The notes below the pieces were generated by a model. The model saw only the letters and a program-made list of their open reading frames with translations, ran no database searches and was not told the origin of the DNA. The position numbers and the translations under genes were made by a program. Shown here in pieces: positions 8,232-16,879 of a stretch of DNA of 64,000 nt. Positions within the stretch are counted from its first letter, which is position 1. Every line of letters begins with the position of its first letter. The stretch comes from Acherontichlamydia pituitae (GTDB lineage Bacteria; Chlamydiota; Chlamydiia; Chlamydiales; Rhabdochlamydiaceae). The stretch lies in assembly GCA_019634675.1 (NCBI GenBank), contig JAHCAX010000006.1, positions 1-64,000 on the forward strand. Reading direction: 5' to 3'.

Positions 8232-9545
8232 ATGAAACCCTTTTACATCTTGATAGCGGGCGCTTCCCTCTTTTCAGTGCTATCAGCCCATGCTGATCCT
8301 AATCCGATCAACGAAGCAGCTCCCATACCATTTGTTTTCGATGAGAATCCAATTTCAGCCTCCGTCATCGATGAAGAGCTTTCCCTCCTCGATGAAGAGA
8401 TGGACGAGTTTGAAGATGAGATCTTAGCCCTCGAAGAAGAACTAAAACGGGATGCAGAGTCCTTTAACGACACTGACAAAAATGAAGCCGTGGCCGTCCA
8501 AGCGATCGCAGAACAGCAAGATTTGACCGATCAAATGGATGAAGAGCCTGTTGCAACAGCTGCGCCAATTGAAGCGATTTCTGAAAAGCCGATCGCTGAT
8601 GCCAAAGAAGAGGCTGCTCCGACAGACACGATCCAACAAATCGAAGTCAATCACGACTTCGCACTTGTCATGCCAGTCCAGCAAGAGACCCCTCCCCTTT
8701 CGACAAATGAACTGCCCAAGATCGACGCTTCAACCATGTCTCTTACAGCAGATGCATCCAACCGAGTTTTGCCTTCTCCCGATAAAGAAATCGCGAAGTT
8801 GGAAGAGTCTGCTGAAATGGCAGAAGATCTCGTTGTTGTAGAAGTCCCTGAGATCCAAGAAGCTCCAGCAGTCCTCAATGTCGGCGCCAATAACGCGGAA
8901 AAAAAAAATGAAGCAATCGAAGTAAATATTCAACAGGCCTTCTCCGGATCGCCCGTCATTTACACGATCCTCTTTGCCATGTCCGTGTTCGCACTCTGCG
9001 TCTGGCTCTACAGCATCCTATCCCTACGCAAGTCAGCTTCAATCTCTGCAGCATTCCTTAAAAACGTAAAGAACAAGTTGAACAGCAACCAATTCGATGA
9101 TGCCCTCTCCCTGTGCCAGCACCATGAGAACCTCATCAGCAAAATGGTTGCAAGCGGTATCAATGCCCGCCGTCATGGCCTGCCCGTCATGATCGAGGCG
9201 ATGAAATCGGAAGGCAAGCGCGCCTCCGTCCATTTCTGGCAGCGGATCGGCCTCTTGAACGACATCGCTATCATCGCTCCAATGCTGGGCCTGCTTGGAA
9301 CCGTTTTAGGAATGTTCTATGCGTTTTATGACATCAACCGATCGATTGAAAGCATCTCGACGCTCTTTGATGGACTTGGCGTTTCCGTCGGAACAACTGT
9401 TGCTGGATTGATCGTTGCGATCTTAGCATTGATGCTCCACTCTTTTGCCAAATACCGCCTAGTCAAGGTACTGGCAACTGTGGAGAACGAAGCGCAGTCT
9501 TTAGCGACACTGATCGATGACAGGACAGTCGAATACAAAGGATAA
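8232..9545 (+). CDS. ExbB/TolQ-family proton channel with acidic secreted N-terminal region
   Basis: MotA/TolQ/ExbB family subunit, which uses proton flow with an ExbD/TolR partner to energise an envelope process. The 437-residue protein is much longer than ordinary ExbB (about 230-245). It starts with a signal peptide (residues 1-21, LSAHA). Residues 22 to about 235 are strongly acidic and low in complexity. The channel part follows: a membrane helix near 240-262, then paired helices APMLGLLGTVLGMFYAF and GVSVGTTVAGLIVAILAL, the family core. The partner gene starts 8 bases downstream. The periplasmic extension resembles N-terminally extended ExbB proteins; its role is not known. Confidence 0.88.
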   Translation: MKPFYILIAGASLFSVLSAHADPNPINEAAPIPFVFDENPISASVIDEELSLLDEEMDEFEDEILALEEELKRDAESFNDTDKNEAVAVQAIAEQQDLTDQMDEEPVATAAPIEAISEKPIADAKEEAAPTDTIQQIEVNHDFALVMPVQQETPPLSTNELPKIDASTMSLTADASNRVLPSPDKEIAKLEESAEMAEDLVVVEVPEIQEAPAVLNVGANNAEKKNEAIEVNIQQAFSGSPVIYTILFAMSVFALCVWLYSILSLRKSASISAAFLKNVKNKLNSNQFDDALSLCQHHENLISKMVASGINARRHGLPVMIEAMKSEGKRASVHFWQRIGLLNDIAIIAPMLGLLGTVLGMFYAFYDINRSIESISTLFDGLGVSVGTTVAGLIVAILALMLHSFAKYRLVKVLATVENEAQSLATLIDDRTVEYKG

Positions 9546-9553
9546 TCGAGCCT

Positions 9554-10027
9554 ATGAACATTATCCCTGAAGAAGAGATTAAAAGTTACGGGAGCTTAAA
9601 CCTAGCTCCGATGGTTGACTTTCTGTTTTTGGTCGTTGCAGTCTTTGCAACCCTTGCAGTGACTCGGGCGGCCCTCTACGACAGCGAGATCAAGCTTGTT
9701 AAAATCCATCCGGCATCGGAAGAATCTTCCGCAGTAGGGCAAAATGACAATTACATTGTCAATTTGAGCGTCAATGAAAAAGGGGAATATAAGTGGATCA
9801 CCGAGTTCAATGAATACCTGATCCCGACCATTGGGGGGATCCAGCAAGAGCTGCAAAAGCAGCAGACCCTTGGACTCATTCCTAAGGACCCGTCCCAGAC
9901 CAAGGTCCTGCTCCACATCGACAAGTCAGCTCAATGGGAGCCGATTGCACAAGTGATCTTTGCAGTTCGCAATGCAGGGTTCGATATCCATCCCGTCTAC
10001 GATCTGGAAGAGCCCCTTTCCAACTAA
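9554..10027 (+). CDS. ExbD/TolR-family protein
   Basis: Partner subunit of the ExbB-like channel. 157 residues, with a short cytoplasmic start, one membrane helix (about residues 18-38) and a periplasmic domain. The helix contains the conserved proton-path Asp at residue 22 in APMVDFLFLVVAVF. The start is 8 bases after the upstream stop, so the pair is an operon, closed by the terminator at 10035. Chlamydiaceae have an equivalent pair near tolB/pal; those genes are not next to it here. Confidence 0.87.
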   Translation: MNIIPEEEIKSYGSLNLAPMVDFLFLVVAVFATLAVTRAALYDSEIKLVKIHPASEESSAVGQNDNYIVNLSVNEKGEYKWITEFNEYLIPTIGGIQQELQKQQTLGLIPKDPSQTKVLLHIDKSAQWEPIAQVIFAVRNAGFDIHPVYDLEEPLSN

Positions 10028-10034
10028 CAAAATT

Positions 10035-10087
10035 GCAACAGGACAGTTTTTCTATCCTGACGATCCTAGCATCCTGTTGCTTTTTTT
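10035..10087 (+). terminator. Rho-independent terminator after exbD-like gene
   Basis: GCAACAGGA at 10035-10043 pairs with TCCTGTTGC at 10072-10080, followed directly by a run of seven T. It lies 7 bases past the exbD-like stop. Confidence 0.85.
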
Positions 10088-10121
10088 ACTGAAAATTTAG
10101 ATCCTTAGCACTAATAAAAAG

Positions 10122-10199
10122 ACCACAGAGCACACAGAGAGTGAAAGACGGGATTTCTTGCGGCGAAACCGTCTCTGTCATCTCTGTGGGCTTTGTGGT
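10122..10199. repeat. Imperfect palindrome, ACCACAGAG type
   Basis: ACCACAGAGCACACAGAGA at the left is mirrored by TCTCTGTGGGCTTTGTGGT at the right, with ACGG..CCGT inside. It lies between two convergent genes, so it may act as a two-way transcription end. Repeats starting ACCACAGAG are seen in unrelated bacteria, so this is probably a wandering intergenic repeat. Confidence 0.65.
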
Positions 10200-10231
10200 A
10201 AAATTTTCGTCTTAAAACCTTTAACCCAAGC

Positions 10232-11992
10232 TTAAACAGTTGTAGCAACTGGCGGAACAACGACCAATTTCGGGCGGCCGCTATACTGCTCGGAGAATGT
10301 CGAGCGCTGCTGCTTCTGCCAATCGATCACGTGCTTAGAGTGGTAGGCAACCGTAGTCTCATCTCTAAACATATCCCAGAACGAACGGATGTTGCGAGAG
10401 AAGTTAATGATCCTGCGATTGTCATAGAACTCATCTTCTTGCACCCCTTCCGGCAATGGATAGAGCATTTTGCCTCCGCCGAGCTTGAGCTGGATCAAGT
10501 TCACAAGAACAATACCGATTTTATGCGGAATATAAGTGATGACTGTCCATACAAATGAGAGCGCAGATTTGACAAACTCAGGGGTCCAATTGCTTAAGAA
10601 ATTAAAGACGGGCGTTGTGACATATTTCACCAGTCCGATCACAGGACCGATGACAGGCCAATGCTCTCCATTTGGAATCACGCCGAATAATACCGATCCA
10701 CCATTGATACGGTTGTCAATCGGGTCATAGCCTGCTTCCTGGATGACTGTCCTCATGAGGTTAGAGCAGTTTTGACGCATGAACTGGAACTGGATATCGC
10801 CCATGTTGTTCATCATTTGGATGATCCCATTAGCGCGGGCTTGGGTCAGAGGGATCCCTGTGACGATCCTTTCATCGAACTGACGGAACTCCTCATAGTC
10901 GCCAGCTTTGTTCACCTTAGCTGGAACGGTCGCCATGAACCTGTCCATCGATCCTCCGTGGAAAAGGAACTCCTGCGATTCAGCCGGCATCTCGAGGCCG
11001 AACGAATAAACATCGCCGTTTGGCGTAATAAGGCGCATAATGACGTGCGAATTGATATTTTCAATTAAATTCTGGTTAGCGGGAGTGTCTTCGACTGTCT
11101 TTGTTGCGCAAAGACGGCGGCTTGGAGATGTAACAAATTGGATTACACAATCTTTTGCCACTCCAACATCGACCTCTGCATTGGTTTCGTAGAACCTGCG
11201 GGCCGTTTGCAATGTCCTTTGGTATTCTTCAGGACTAAGCTGGTAGACGGGCACTAGGCGGTTGTGGTTCATCCTATCGATCGGCATCAGCCCTTGCGGC
11301 GACAAGTAGGTCCAAGCCTGGACGAGCTGACCTGGATAATCTCGAGACCTGATCATGTATGTATCAGGATCGTAGGCCACTTGCTCTTTTAAGCGCTCCC
11401 AGCGCACCCATTGGTTTTGGACTTTGATCAAAGGATGGCCGTCCGGAGCTAATCTTAAGTCATGCATCGCTGGATTCTGCGAGGTCTCTCGGTATCCGAC
11501 GATAGCGAAGGCCAGTCCCGACTCGATCATGAAACGGGCGCAATCGGCATGTCTTTCGAGGACGGAAGCAGGAAGTCCTAATGTAGCCCATTTTTCAGAC
11601 AGTTTGTGGTCTGTTTCGATTTCAGCATGGTGTTCGGTGACCTTTTGCTGCGCAGTGGCCAAAGCTCGTTCCAATTGCTCTTTTTTAGGACGGACAAGAG
11701 TATCAACTGTCCTACGGATAAAATCGGGTGTCAGAGAATTAATGCTTGCCACTAAGGAATTAGACTCTGCAAGCAAGTCGGTGATCACAGTCACTTCCTG
11801 GTTCAATAAAGAGTAGAGGCCGTTTGCGTTGAGCGCATCAGCTCTGGGGATCTCCGTGTTTGCTCGATTGATCCAACCTACAATCCGCTCCATGCTAATC
11901 GGCGTTTGCGCCGCTTGAACTTGCGATACTGGCTGAGAGCTTGGAGGGCAGCAGCAACTCGATCTTAAATAGTAATCAACATTGAGAGACAT
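10232..11992 (-). CDS. Large unknown protein with His...Asn-Cys (permuted papain-like) signature, paralogue 1
   Basis: 586 residues, no assigned family. The N-terminus has a Cys cluster (SSCCCPPSS, residues 11-19), and residues 75-130 look helical. The middle to C-terminal part contains SHVIMRLI (His316), GDVYSFG (327-332), RQNCSNLMR (Cys409), then a hydrophobic stretch about 445-500. The order His, then VYSxG, then Asn-Cys recurs in the neighbour at 12010 at matching positions. It resembles circularly permuted NlpC/P60-type cysteine hydrolases or the DUF4105/Lnb N-domain. The two genes lie 17 bases apart and are likely co-transcribed. A secreted or effector role is inference. GAGG 9 bases before the ATG supports the start. 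Confidence 0.7.
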   Translation of the reverse strand: MSLNVDYYLRSSCCCPPSSQPVSQVQAAQTPISMERIVGWINRANTEIPRADALNANGLYSLLNQEVTVITDLLAESNSLVASINSLTPDFIRRTVDTLVRPKKEQLERALATAQQKVTEHHAEIETDHKLSEKWATLGLPASVLERHADCARFMIESGLAFAIVGYRETSQNPAMHDLRLAPDGHPLIKVQNQWVRWERLKEQVAYDPDTYMIRSRDYPGQLVQAWTYLSPQGLMPIDRMNHNRLVPVYQLSPEEYQRTLQTARRFYETNAEVDVGVAKDCVIQFVTSPSRRLCATKTVEDTPANQNLIENINSHVIMRLITPNGDVYSFGLEMPAESQEFLFHGGSMDRFMATVPAKVNKAGDYEEFRQFDERIVTGIPLTQARANGIIQMMNNMGDIQFQFMRQNCSNLMRTVIQEAGYDPIDNRINGGSVLFGVIPNGEHWPVIGPVIGLVKYVTTPVFNFLSNWTPEFVKSALSFVWTVITYIPHKIGIVLVNLIQLKLGGGKMLYPLPEGVQEDEFYDNRRIINFSRNIRSFWDMFRDETTVAYHSKHVIDWQKQQRSTFSEQYSGRPKLVVVPPVATTV

Positions 11993-12009
11993 AAGGCTAA
12001 CCTCATTTA

Positions 12010-13698
12010 TTAATTTTGATTTATAGTAAATGAACTTTCAGGGTGGGTCTCAGCATACTTTTGCTGCCAGCGCCATACGTTATGCGTTAGGTCGAAGCTC
12101 ATTTTCTCTGGATCGAAAAAGTCGTAGATGTTTGAAAAAAGCCCCCTTATCCTGTTGCTCGCCCGCACCATCCCCTCTTCTGCCGTAATCCCGGAAGGAT
12201 CTTGATTAGACTCTGGATCATAAGCGACCTTCGTCCTCCAAGCTCCAAGCAGTAAAAACAACGGAGAAACAACTAGGGAATAGAAAAACAGTCCAATTTT
12301 TGTGACCACTTCCTTCACAGTCTCAGGTGTATATCTGATAATGAAATTAGCAACCTTATCGATGTATTTGCGCGTCTCCTCTGAGAAAGCGTATTCGTAT
12401 GTCATCGTGATCAAGTGGTTCTTCGTCGGGATGTCTAGAATGTCTGCCTCGCGCAGCATCGCCATTCCTCTTGTGCAGCAGTTGCTTCCGATAATGTGGA
12501 ATCCGTGTTGTTCTCTAGCTTGCCGTTTGACGATATCGAACAAATGGATGATCTTATCATCCGTCGTATCGATCTCGGTCACCTGCAAATCTTCCGAAAA
12601 GAACTCCCAGCCATCGGGAGAATAGAGCTTTCCTTGGAATGTTGTCAGAGGTTGGAACACATTGACTGAACCGGCCGGCCCGCCGAAGCCAATGCTGTAA
12701 ACTTCGCCATCTTTATAAGGAAGCTCTGGATGATTTCTCTGAAAGCCCTCTCCAATGACGATCCGGAAAAAAGTGTGCCGGGCCCCTTGCAGCAGACGAT
12801 CTGCGAAGTTCCACTTATCTTCATGGGCATGCGTTGTGATCAACTGGAGTTTGCATTGAGCTGGAGGACGTTCTAACTTTTTGAACCGGCGCATATTTTC
12901 GAAATCGTGGCGGTCGTGTTGGACAAAGCCATCTTCTAAATACATCCAATACTGCTTTGAACCCTGATCGTCCAATGTATAGAGCCTCTGCGTGTCGGGC
13001 TCGACCTCAAACATGCTGCGGATCTGAGACCAAGGCGTCATACGGCCATTCATCTTCAGATGGGCTTCCGATTCAACAACCCAGGATCCTTCCCTCTGCT
13101 TTAGGGTTGGCCACATCTCGATCTTATGCTGATAATCTTGGTGGCCGATATAACGGTGCAAATGGTTTTTAAAGAGGAAGTCGACCATGTCTGGATGGGC
13201 CCAAAAAGCTTCCTTATCAACTGGTCTAGAGCCGAAGTCCAGACCTTCCCACTTTGAGAACAACGATTGATTATGCCGTTGAACCACTGCCCTTATAGCT
13301 TCTTTTTGAGCAGGGGTTTCGAAATCGTTGATCTTAATCCGCGCCGCAAACGCATATCTTTCAAGGTCTGCAATCTCAGGAGTATGCTCGGTCAGGTTAT
13401 GGCCTTGTCGGAAAGCGACCCGTTCAGCAATGTGCTGCTCTGCATATTGCAATACTTTTTTTAACTGGTCAGCAGGTATATTTTTCTTTTCAGCAACAAT
13501 ATCTTTGAAAAAATTCAAAAAATATTTAGTCACTTTAGCGTCTTCAGAGGTCGCGTATCCTGGAATGATGCTTCGAGCTGCAGCATTAAGAAATCCACCT
13601 CTTTCCACAAGCACATTCCCTTCGGTCTGGAGGCCGGAAGGAAGCGCTTGGGGCAGGTTCATTAATGCATTTTGTCTTAGGTCTAGGACAGTTGCCAT
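12010..13698 (-). CDS. Large unknown protein with His...Asn-Cys signature, paralogue 2
   Basis: 562 residues from the ATG at 13698; a TTG 21 bases upstream could extend it. It shares the layout of its downstream neighbour: a helical N-terminal half, GARHTFFRI with a His, GEVYSIGF, then IGSNCCTRG with the Asn-Cys pair about 100 residues later, and a C-terminal hydrophobic segment (IGLFFYSLVVSPLFLLLG) followed by a conserved tail (RIRGLFSNIYDFFDPE, compare RNIRSFWDMFRDE in the neighbour). Overall identity is low, so the duplication is old. The catalytic idea (His plus Cys thiol enzyme) rests on the shared order of motifs only. The upstream 400 bases are AT-rich. Confidence 0.7.
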   Translation of the reverse strand: MATVLDLRQNALMNLPQALPSGLQTEGNVLVERGGFLNAAARSIIPGYATSEDAKVTKYFLNFFKDIVAEKKNIPADQLKKVLQYAEQHIAERVAFRQGHNLTEHTPEIADLERYAFAARIKINDFETPAQKEAIRAVVQRHNQSLFSKWEGLDFGSRPVDKEAFWAHPDMVDFLFKNHLHRYIGHQDYQHKIEMWPTLKQREGSWVVESEAHLKMNGRMTPWSQIRSMFEVEPDTQRLYTLDDQGSKQYWMYLEDGFVQHDRHDFENMRRFKKLERPPAQCKLQLITTHAHEDKWNFADRLLQGARHTFFRIVIGEGFQRNHPELPYKDGEVYSIGFGGPAGSVNVFQPLTTFQGKLYSPDGWEFFSEDLQVTEIDTTDDKIIHLFDIVKRQAREQHGFHIIGSNCCTRGMAMLREADILDIPTKNHLITMTYEYAFSEETRKYIDKVANFIIRYTPETVKEVVTKIGLFFYSLVVSPLFLLLGAWRTKVAYDPESNQDPSGITAEEGMVRASNRIRGLFSNIYDFFDPEKMSFDLTHNVWRWQQKYAETHPESSFTINQN

Positions 13699-14133
13699 AA
13701 TATAAGATGCAATCCTCAAATAAATTTTTGCAAAAAAATATTCGCACTCAGCTTGACAGATTCAAATAGCAAAGAAGTATATGAAAGCTCATTAATTAAA
13801 GGAAATCTCATTCAATATTTTAATTTCTTTTTTGCACTGAGATGATTTTCCTCAAGCCATCTCGACAAAATGTATTATACAATAATAACCGAAATAAATC
13901 AATTTAGATTAACATCGAACAAATTAAAACAATAATAAAATTAAAACGTAATTGTAATTACAACAAAATCACGCGAATGCAAAACATCAATGTTTATGAA
14001 AAATCTGCACTTATGTTAAAATACATTAGAAAAAAGCCGATCTAGATTCACACAAAAGCAAAAAATTGAATTTTTACATCAAATCAATTTTTTATCGGCA
14101 TTAATAATTATTCACCTTTTTTAGGGGACTGCA
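13699..14133. other. AT-rich divergent leader region
   Basis: No gene. This 435-base stretch separates the minus-strand pair from the plus-strand glycosyltransferase gene and is far richer in A and T than the coding DNA on either side. It should hold promoters for both directions, but no clear -35/-10 pair could be picked with confidence. Confidence 0.5.
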
Positions 14134-16653
14134 ATGACTTTGTCTCATACAACTTTAGCTCCTTTTCTCGATCGACCGCAACGTGTATCCCTCGATGATT
14201 TCAATCATCTTTACGGTGCTGAGAACGATGCTTCACGCTACGATAGCCTCAGGTCAGATACGCGAGCAACCGGGCCGATTGTCGCTTTGCTGAACCAGCT
14301 TCAGATCGGAGAACTGATCCCCGACCGGATTGCCATTCTGATCAAAAACAATCTGCATGACACTCCCTTTGTCAAAGCCTCTTTAAGCAATCTTCTCTTC
14401 GATCTTAAGAATCGCCATGTGATCGGCGAAAACTGCTTTCAAAGACTGCATGCCCAGCTCAACAACAACAATTTTGAAGAAGTCTTATCTTCCGTGTATG
14501 CTGTACTGATCTATTCCAAGCTTGCAGAAGCTCATGACCGCATCAGCCAAGATCCTGCTTTCCATTTTCAAACTTCAGAAGAATATTCAAACAGACTGAT
14601 CCGCTTGAACCCATTCCAACAAAAAACGGAAGTCAAAAAACTAGAACACCAGTTTCAGAAAAAAGCTCTCGGCCAACTCCTTTTCAAATTAAGCAACACC
14701 GAAGGTGCAGATCCAACAGTGACAGCAGGAAGGATAGCCCTTGCGACCCATCTGAATCAAAGCACCCCTCAAGTATTCAAAGAGGAATTAGCCCGGCATC
14801 TAGAAACCCTCATTTCAACGGCTACTCCATTTGAAAAGCTTAATCTCGAAGAACTTTTAAAAGAAGTGCGCGCGGCTGCACCAGAAAACCTGGTCGCCCA
14901 ACTTTACAATTCATTGGGAACAGAAGAGCATTTAAAAAGATGCGTCCGTTCGATCTCTTTGCTCAATCAGACACTGCAGCTCACTTCAAGAGACGAGCTC
15001 AACGCATCGCTTGCAAAATGCAAAAGCGCTTACAACGGAAGCGTCTATCTGCTGCGCGATTTCAAAAACCTTCCCCATATTTCCCCGACACGGTTCCACC
15101 AGCAGATCGGCCAAATGAAGTCGCAATGGGAAAAGGCCAATACGATCATTACGCGAGCAACAGGTCAGCTTGCCCACCAGTTCTGCAGCTGCCAAGCCAC
15201 TCTGCCTCCGGCCCAATACGGTCTTGCCGAATGGCCATACCACTCCAATTCAATGATTCAGCTGACACCAGCCCAAATTAATGCAGTCCACTCGCCAGTG
15301 CCTCCTACCCTCGTCGATCCTGTGACACGACAGAACAATCATCAAAAGACCATTGCAATCATCGGCTGCGATTGGGGCGGCGGACACCGGGAAGTCACAC
15401 GCGGGATCACCAACAACCTTGCTAAGTTAGGATTCCATACCCATTCGATCGACCTTCCCAAAGTTCTCACTTCAGAAGACCCTGTGCGCAACTTTTTCCT
15501 GACACGGTGGCTCGGTAAAGACTGGACTATCAGCTCCCTCTTCAATGGCCTTCTGAAAGAAAAAGCCTATGCGTGCATCAACTTCTTAAGAAGCTTTTCC
15601 GGAGGAGCCCCTGACCCTGAGGCGCACCAAAGGAAATTAATGCTCACATTGAACCAGCTCCTCACAAGCAATCCTGATATGGTCATTACAACCTACAGCG
15701 CCGATAACGAAGCGATCTTTGATGCGTGCGAACTGCTAGGGATCCCTTGCTTGCACGTTTCTACAGACATCGACACCTCAGTTGAGACGCGTACAGCGCC
15801 AAGAGACACGCGCCACATGAAAATGGCCGTCGCATTCGATGATCCAGACATGCTCAGCAGGATCGAGTCGACGACTCGTCCTGATCAGCGCGTCATTGGC
15901 GGCCCTCCTGTACGGCATGAGTTCACCCTTCAAAGGACCCGCGAAGACGCCCTCCGCTTTAAGCAGCAATGGGGAATCGATGCCAATAAAAAAGTGGTCG
16001 TCATCGCAAACGGCAAAAACGGAACCTACTCGAAATACCCAGAACTCCTCGCTAAACGCTACGCCAACATGAACCGTGCCGACATCCCCGTCCATCTGGT
16101 CGTCCTATGCGGGGCCGACAATCAAGAGTTCCGCAACAAACTCGAAAGAGATGTTGTTCCCACAACGAACCTGCCAATGTCCCTCTTTACGTCAGTCCCA
16201 GGCGAAAAAATGGAAGAGCTGATGACAATGGCAGCCCATGGCGGATGCCTCATTGGAAAAGCGGGAGGAGGAACCTTGTTTGAAGCGACGACACGCGGCA
16301 CCCGACTGCTCATCGATAACACGCCGCCGGGAGTCTTCAATCAAGGAATTACCCACTTCTTCGTCTCCATCTTTGAATGGATCCTCCGAGGCTTAGGGTT
16401 CAAAGACCAAATGCCATGGGAAGAGATCAATACGACATTTGCTTCAGAAAATGGATTTGGCGATTCCTTCAAGACCGAAGAGGAGTTCCTGGCCAAGTTC
16501 GAGCAATTGACTGCCCATAACGATCCGGCTCCGATGCCCTTTACAGTAAGAAACTGTGAACAGGTCCTCAAGGAAACAGTCTCATCGATGCTCTTCAATG
16601 CTTCAACAGACCTCGATATGGTCCGTAAGCGCAGAGAGTTCCTCAGCGTTTAA
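14134..16653 (+). CDS. Large protein with C-terminal GT-B glycosyltransferase (MGDG synthase/MurG-like)
   Basis: 839 residues. The first roughly 400 are not recognised and look helical and soluble. From about residue 405 the sequence is a GT-B glycosyltransferase of the diacylglycerol glycosyltransferase/MurG type: IAIIGCDWGGGHREVTRGI (acceptor-side Gly-rich loop), PDMVITTYSADNEAIFDA, GIPCLHVSTDID, VIGGPPVRHEF, then the donor domain VVVIANGKNGTYSKYP and LIGKAGGGTLFEATTRGT (nucleotide-sugar loop, compare KPGG.T..E). No signal peptide. AGGGGA 6 bases before the ATG is a strong binding site. The length is about twice that of ordinary enzymes, so the N-terminal half may target or regulate it. Substrate unknown; a glycolipid is the first guess. 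Confidence 0.78.
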   Translation: MTLSHTTLAPFLDRPQRVSLDDFNHLYGAENDASRYDSLRSDTRATGPIVALLNQLQIGELIPDRIAILIKNNLHDTPFVKASLSNLLFDLKNRHVIGENCFQRLHAQLNNNNFEEVLSSVYAVLIYSKLAEAHDRISQDPAFHFQTSEEYSNRLIRLNPFQQKTEVKKLEHQFQKKALGQLLFKLSNTEGADPTVTAGRIALATHLNQSTPQVFKEELARHLETLISTATPFEKLNLEELLKEVRAAAPENLVAQLYNSLGTEEHLKRCVRSISLLNQTLQLTSRDELNASLAKCKSAYNGSVYLLRDFKNLPHISPTRFHQQIGQMKSQWEKANTIITRATGQLAHQFCSCQATLPPAQYGLAEWPYHSNSMIQLTPAQINAVHSPVPPTLVDPVTRQNNHQKTIAIIGCDWGGGHREVTRGITNNLAKLGFHTHSIDLPKVLTSEDPVRNFFLTRWLGKDWTISSLFNGLLKEKAYACINFLRSFSGGAPDPEAHQRKLMLTLNQLLTSNPDMVITTYSADNEAIFDACELLGIPCLHVSTDIDTSVETRTAPRDTRHMKMAVAFDDPDMLSRIESTTRPDQRVIGGPPVRHEFTLQRTREDALRFKQQWGIDANKKVVVIANGKNGTYSKYPELLAKRYANMNRADIPVHLVVLCGADNQEFRNKLERDVVPTTNLPMSLFTSVPGEKMEELMTMAAHGGCLIGKAGGGTLFEATTRGTRLLIDNTPPGVFNQGITHFFVSIFEWILRGLGFKDQMPWEEINTTFASENGFGDSFKTEEEFLAKFEQLTAHNDPAPMPFTVRNCEQVLKETVSSMLFNASTDLDMVRKRREFLSV

Positions 16654-16668
16654 ATTAAAACAAAAAAA

Positions 16669-16700
16669 ACGAGGGAGTTGAACCAACTCCCTCGTTTCAT
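16669..16700 (+). terminator. Terminator after the glycosyltransferase gene
   Basis: A perfect 12-bp hairpin, ACGAGGGAGTTG (16669-16680) and CAACTCCCTCGT (16684-16695). It has an A run on the left and a short T-rich run on the right. It could end transcription in both directions, since tRNA-Leu converges from the right. Confidence 0.8.
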
Positions 16701-16701
16701 T

Positions 16702-16783
16702 TGCCCAGGATAGGACTCGAACCTACATACCTTGCGGCACCAGAACCTAAACCTGGCGTGTCTACCAATTCCACCACCTGGGC
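16702..16783 (-). tRNA. tRNA-Leu (anticodon UAG)
   Basis: On the minus strand the gene begins GCCCAGG, which pairs with CCTGGGC before discriminator A. The anticodon stem CCAGG/TCTGG holds TTTAGGT, reading UAG. The variable arm TGCCGCAAGGTATG is of the long class II type, and the T loop is TTCGAGT. The length is 82 bases, with no encoded CCA. Confidence 0.95.
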
Positions 16784-16879
16784 ATAAAGAATATCCTTAA
16801 CTTTTGCATAGCTAAGGACACAACACTTTAGAGGATTACTCCTCTTTTCGTCAAATTCTCATTTCTTTCTAACGAAACA

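Noticed and set aside
8232..10027. Flagellar MotA/MotB stator
   Set aside because: The second gene is a short ExbD/TolR-type protein without the OmpA-like domain of MotB.
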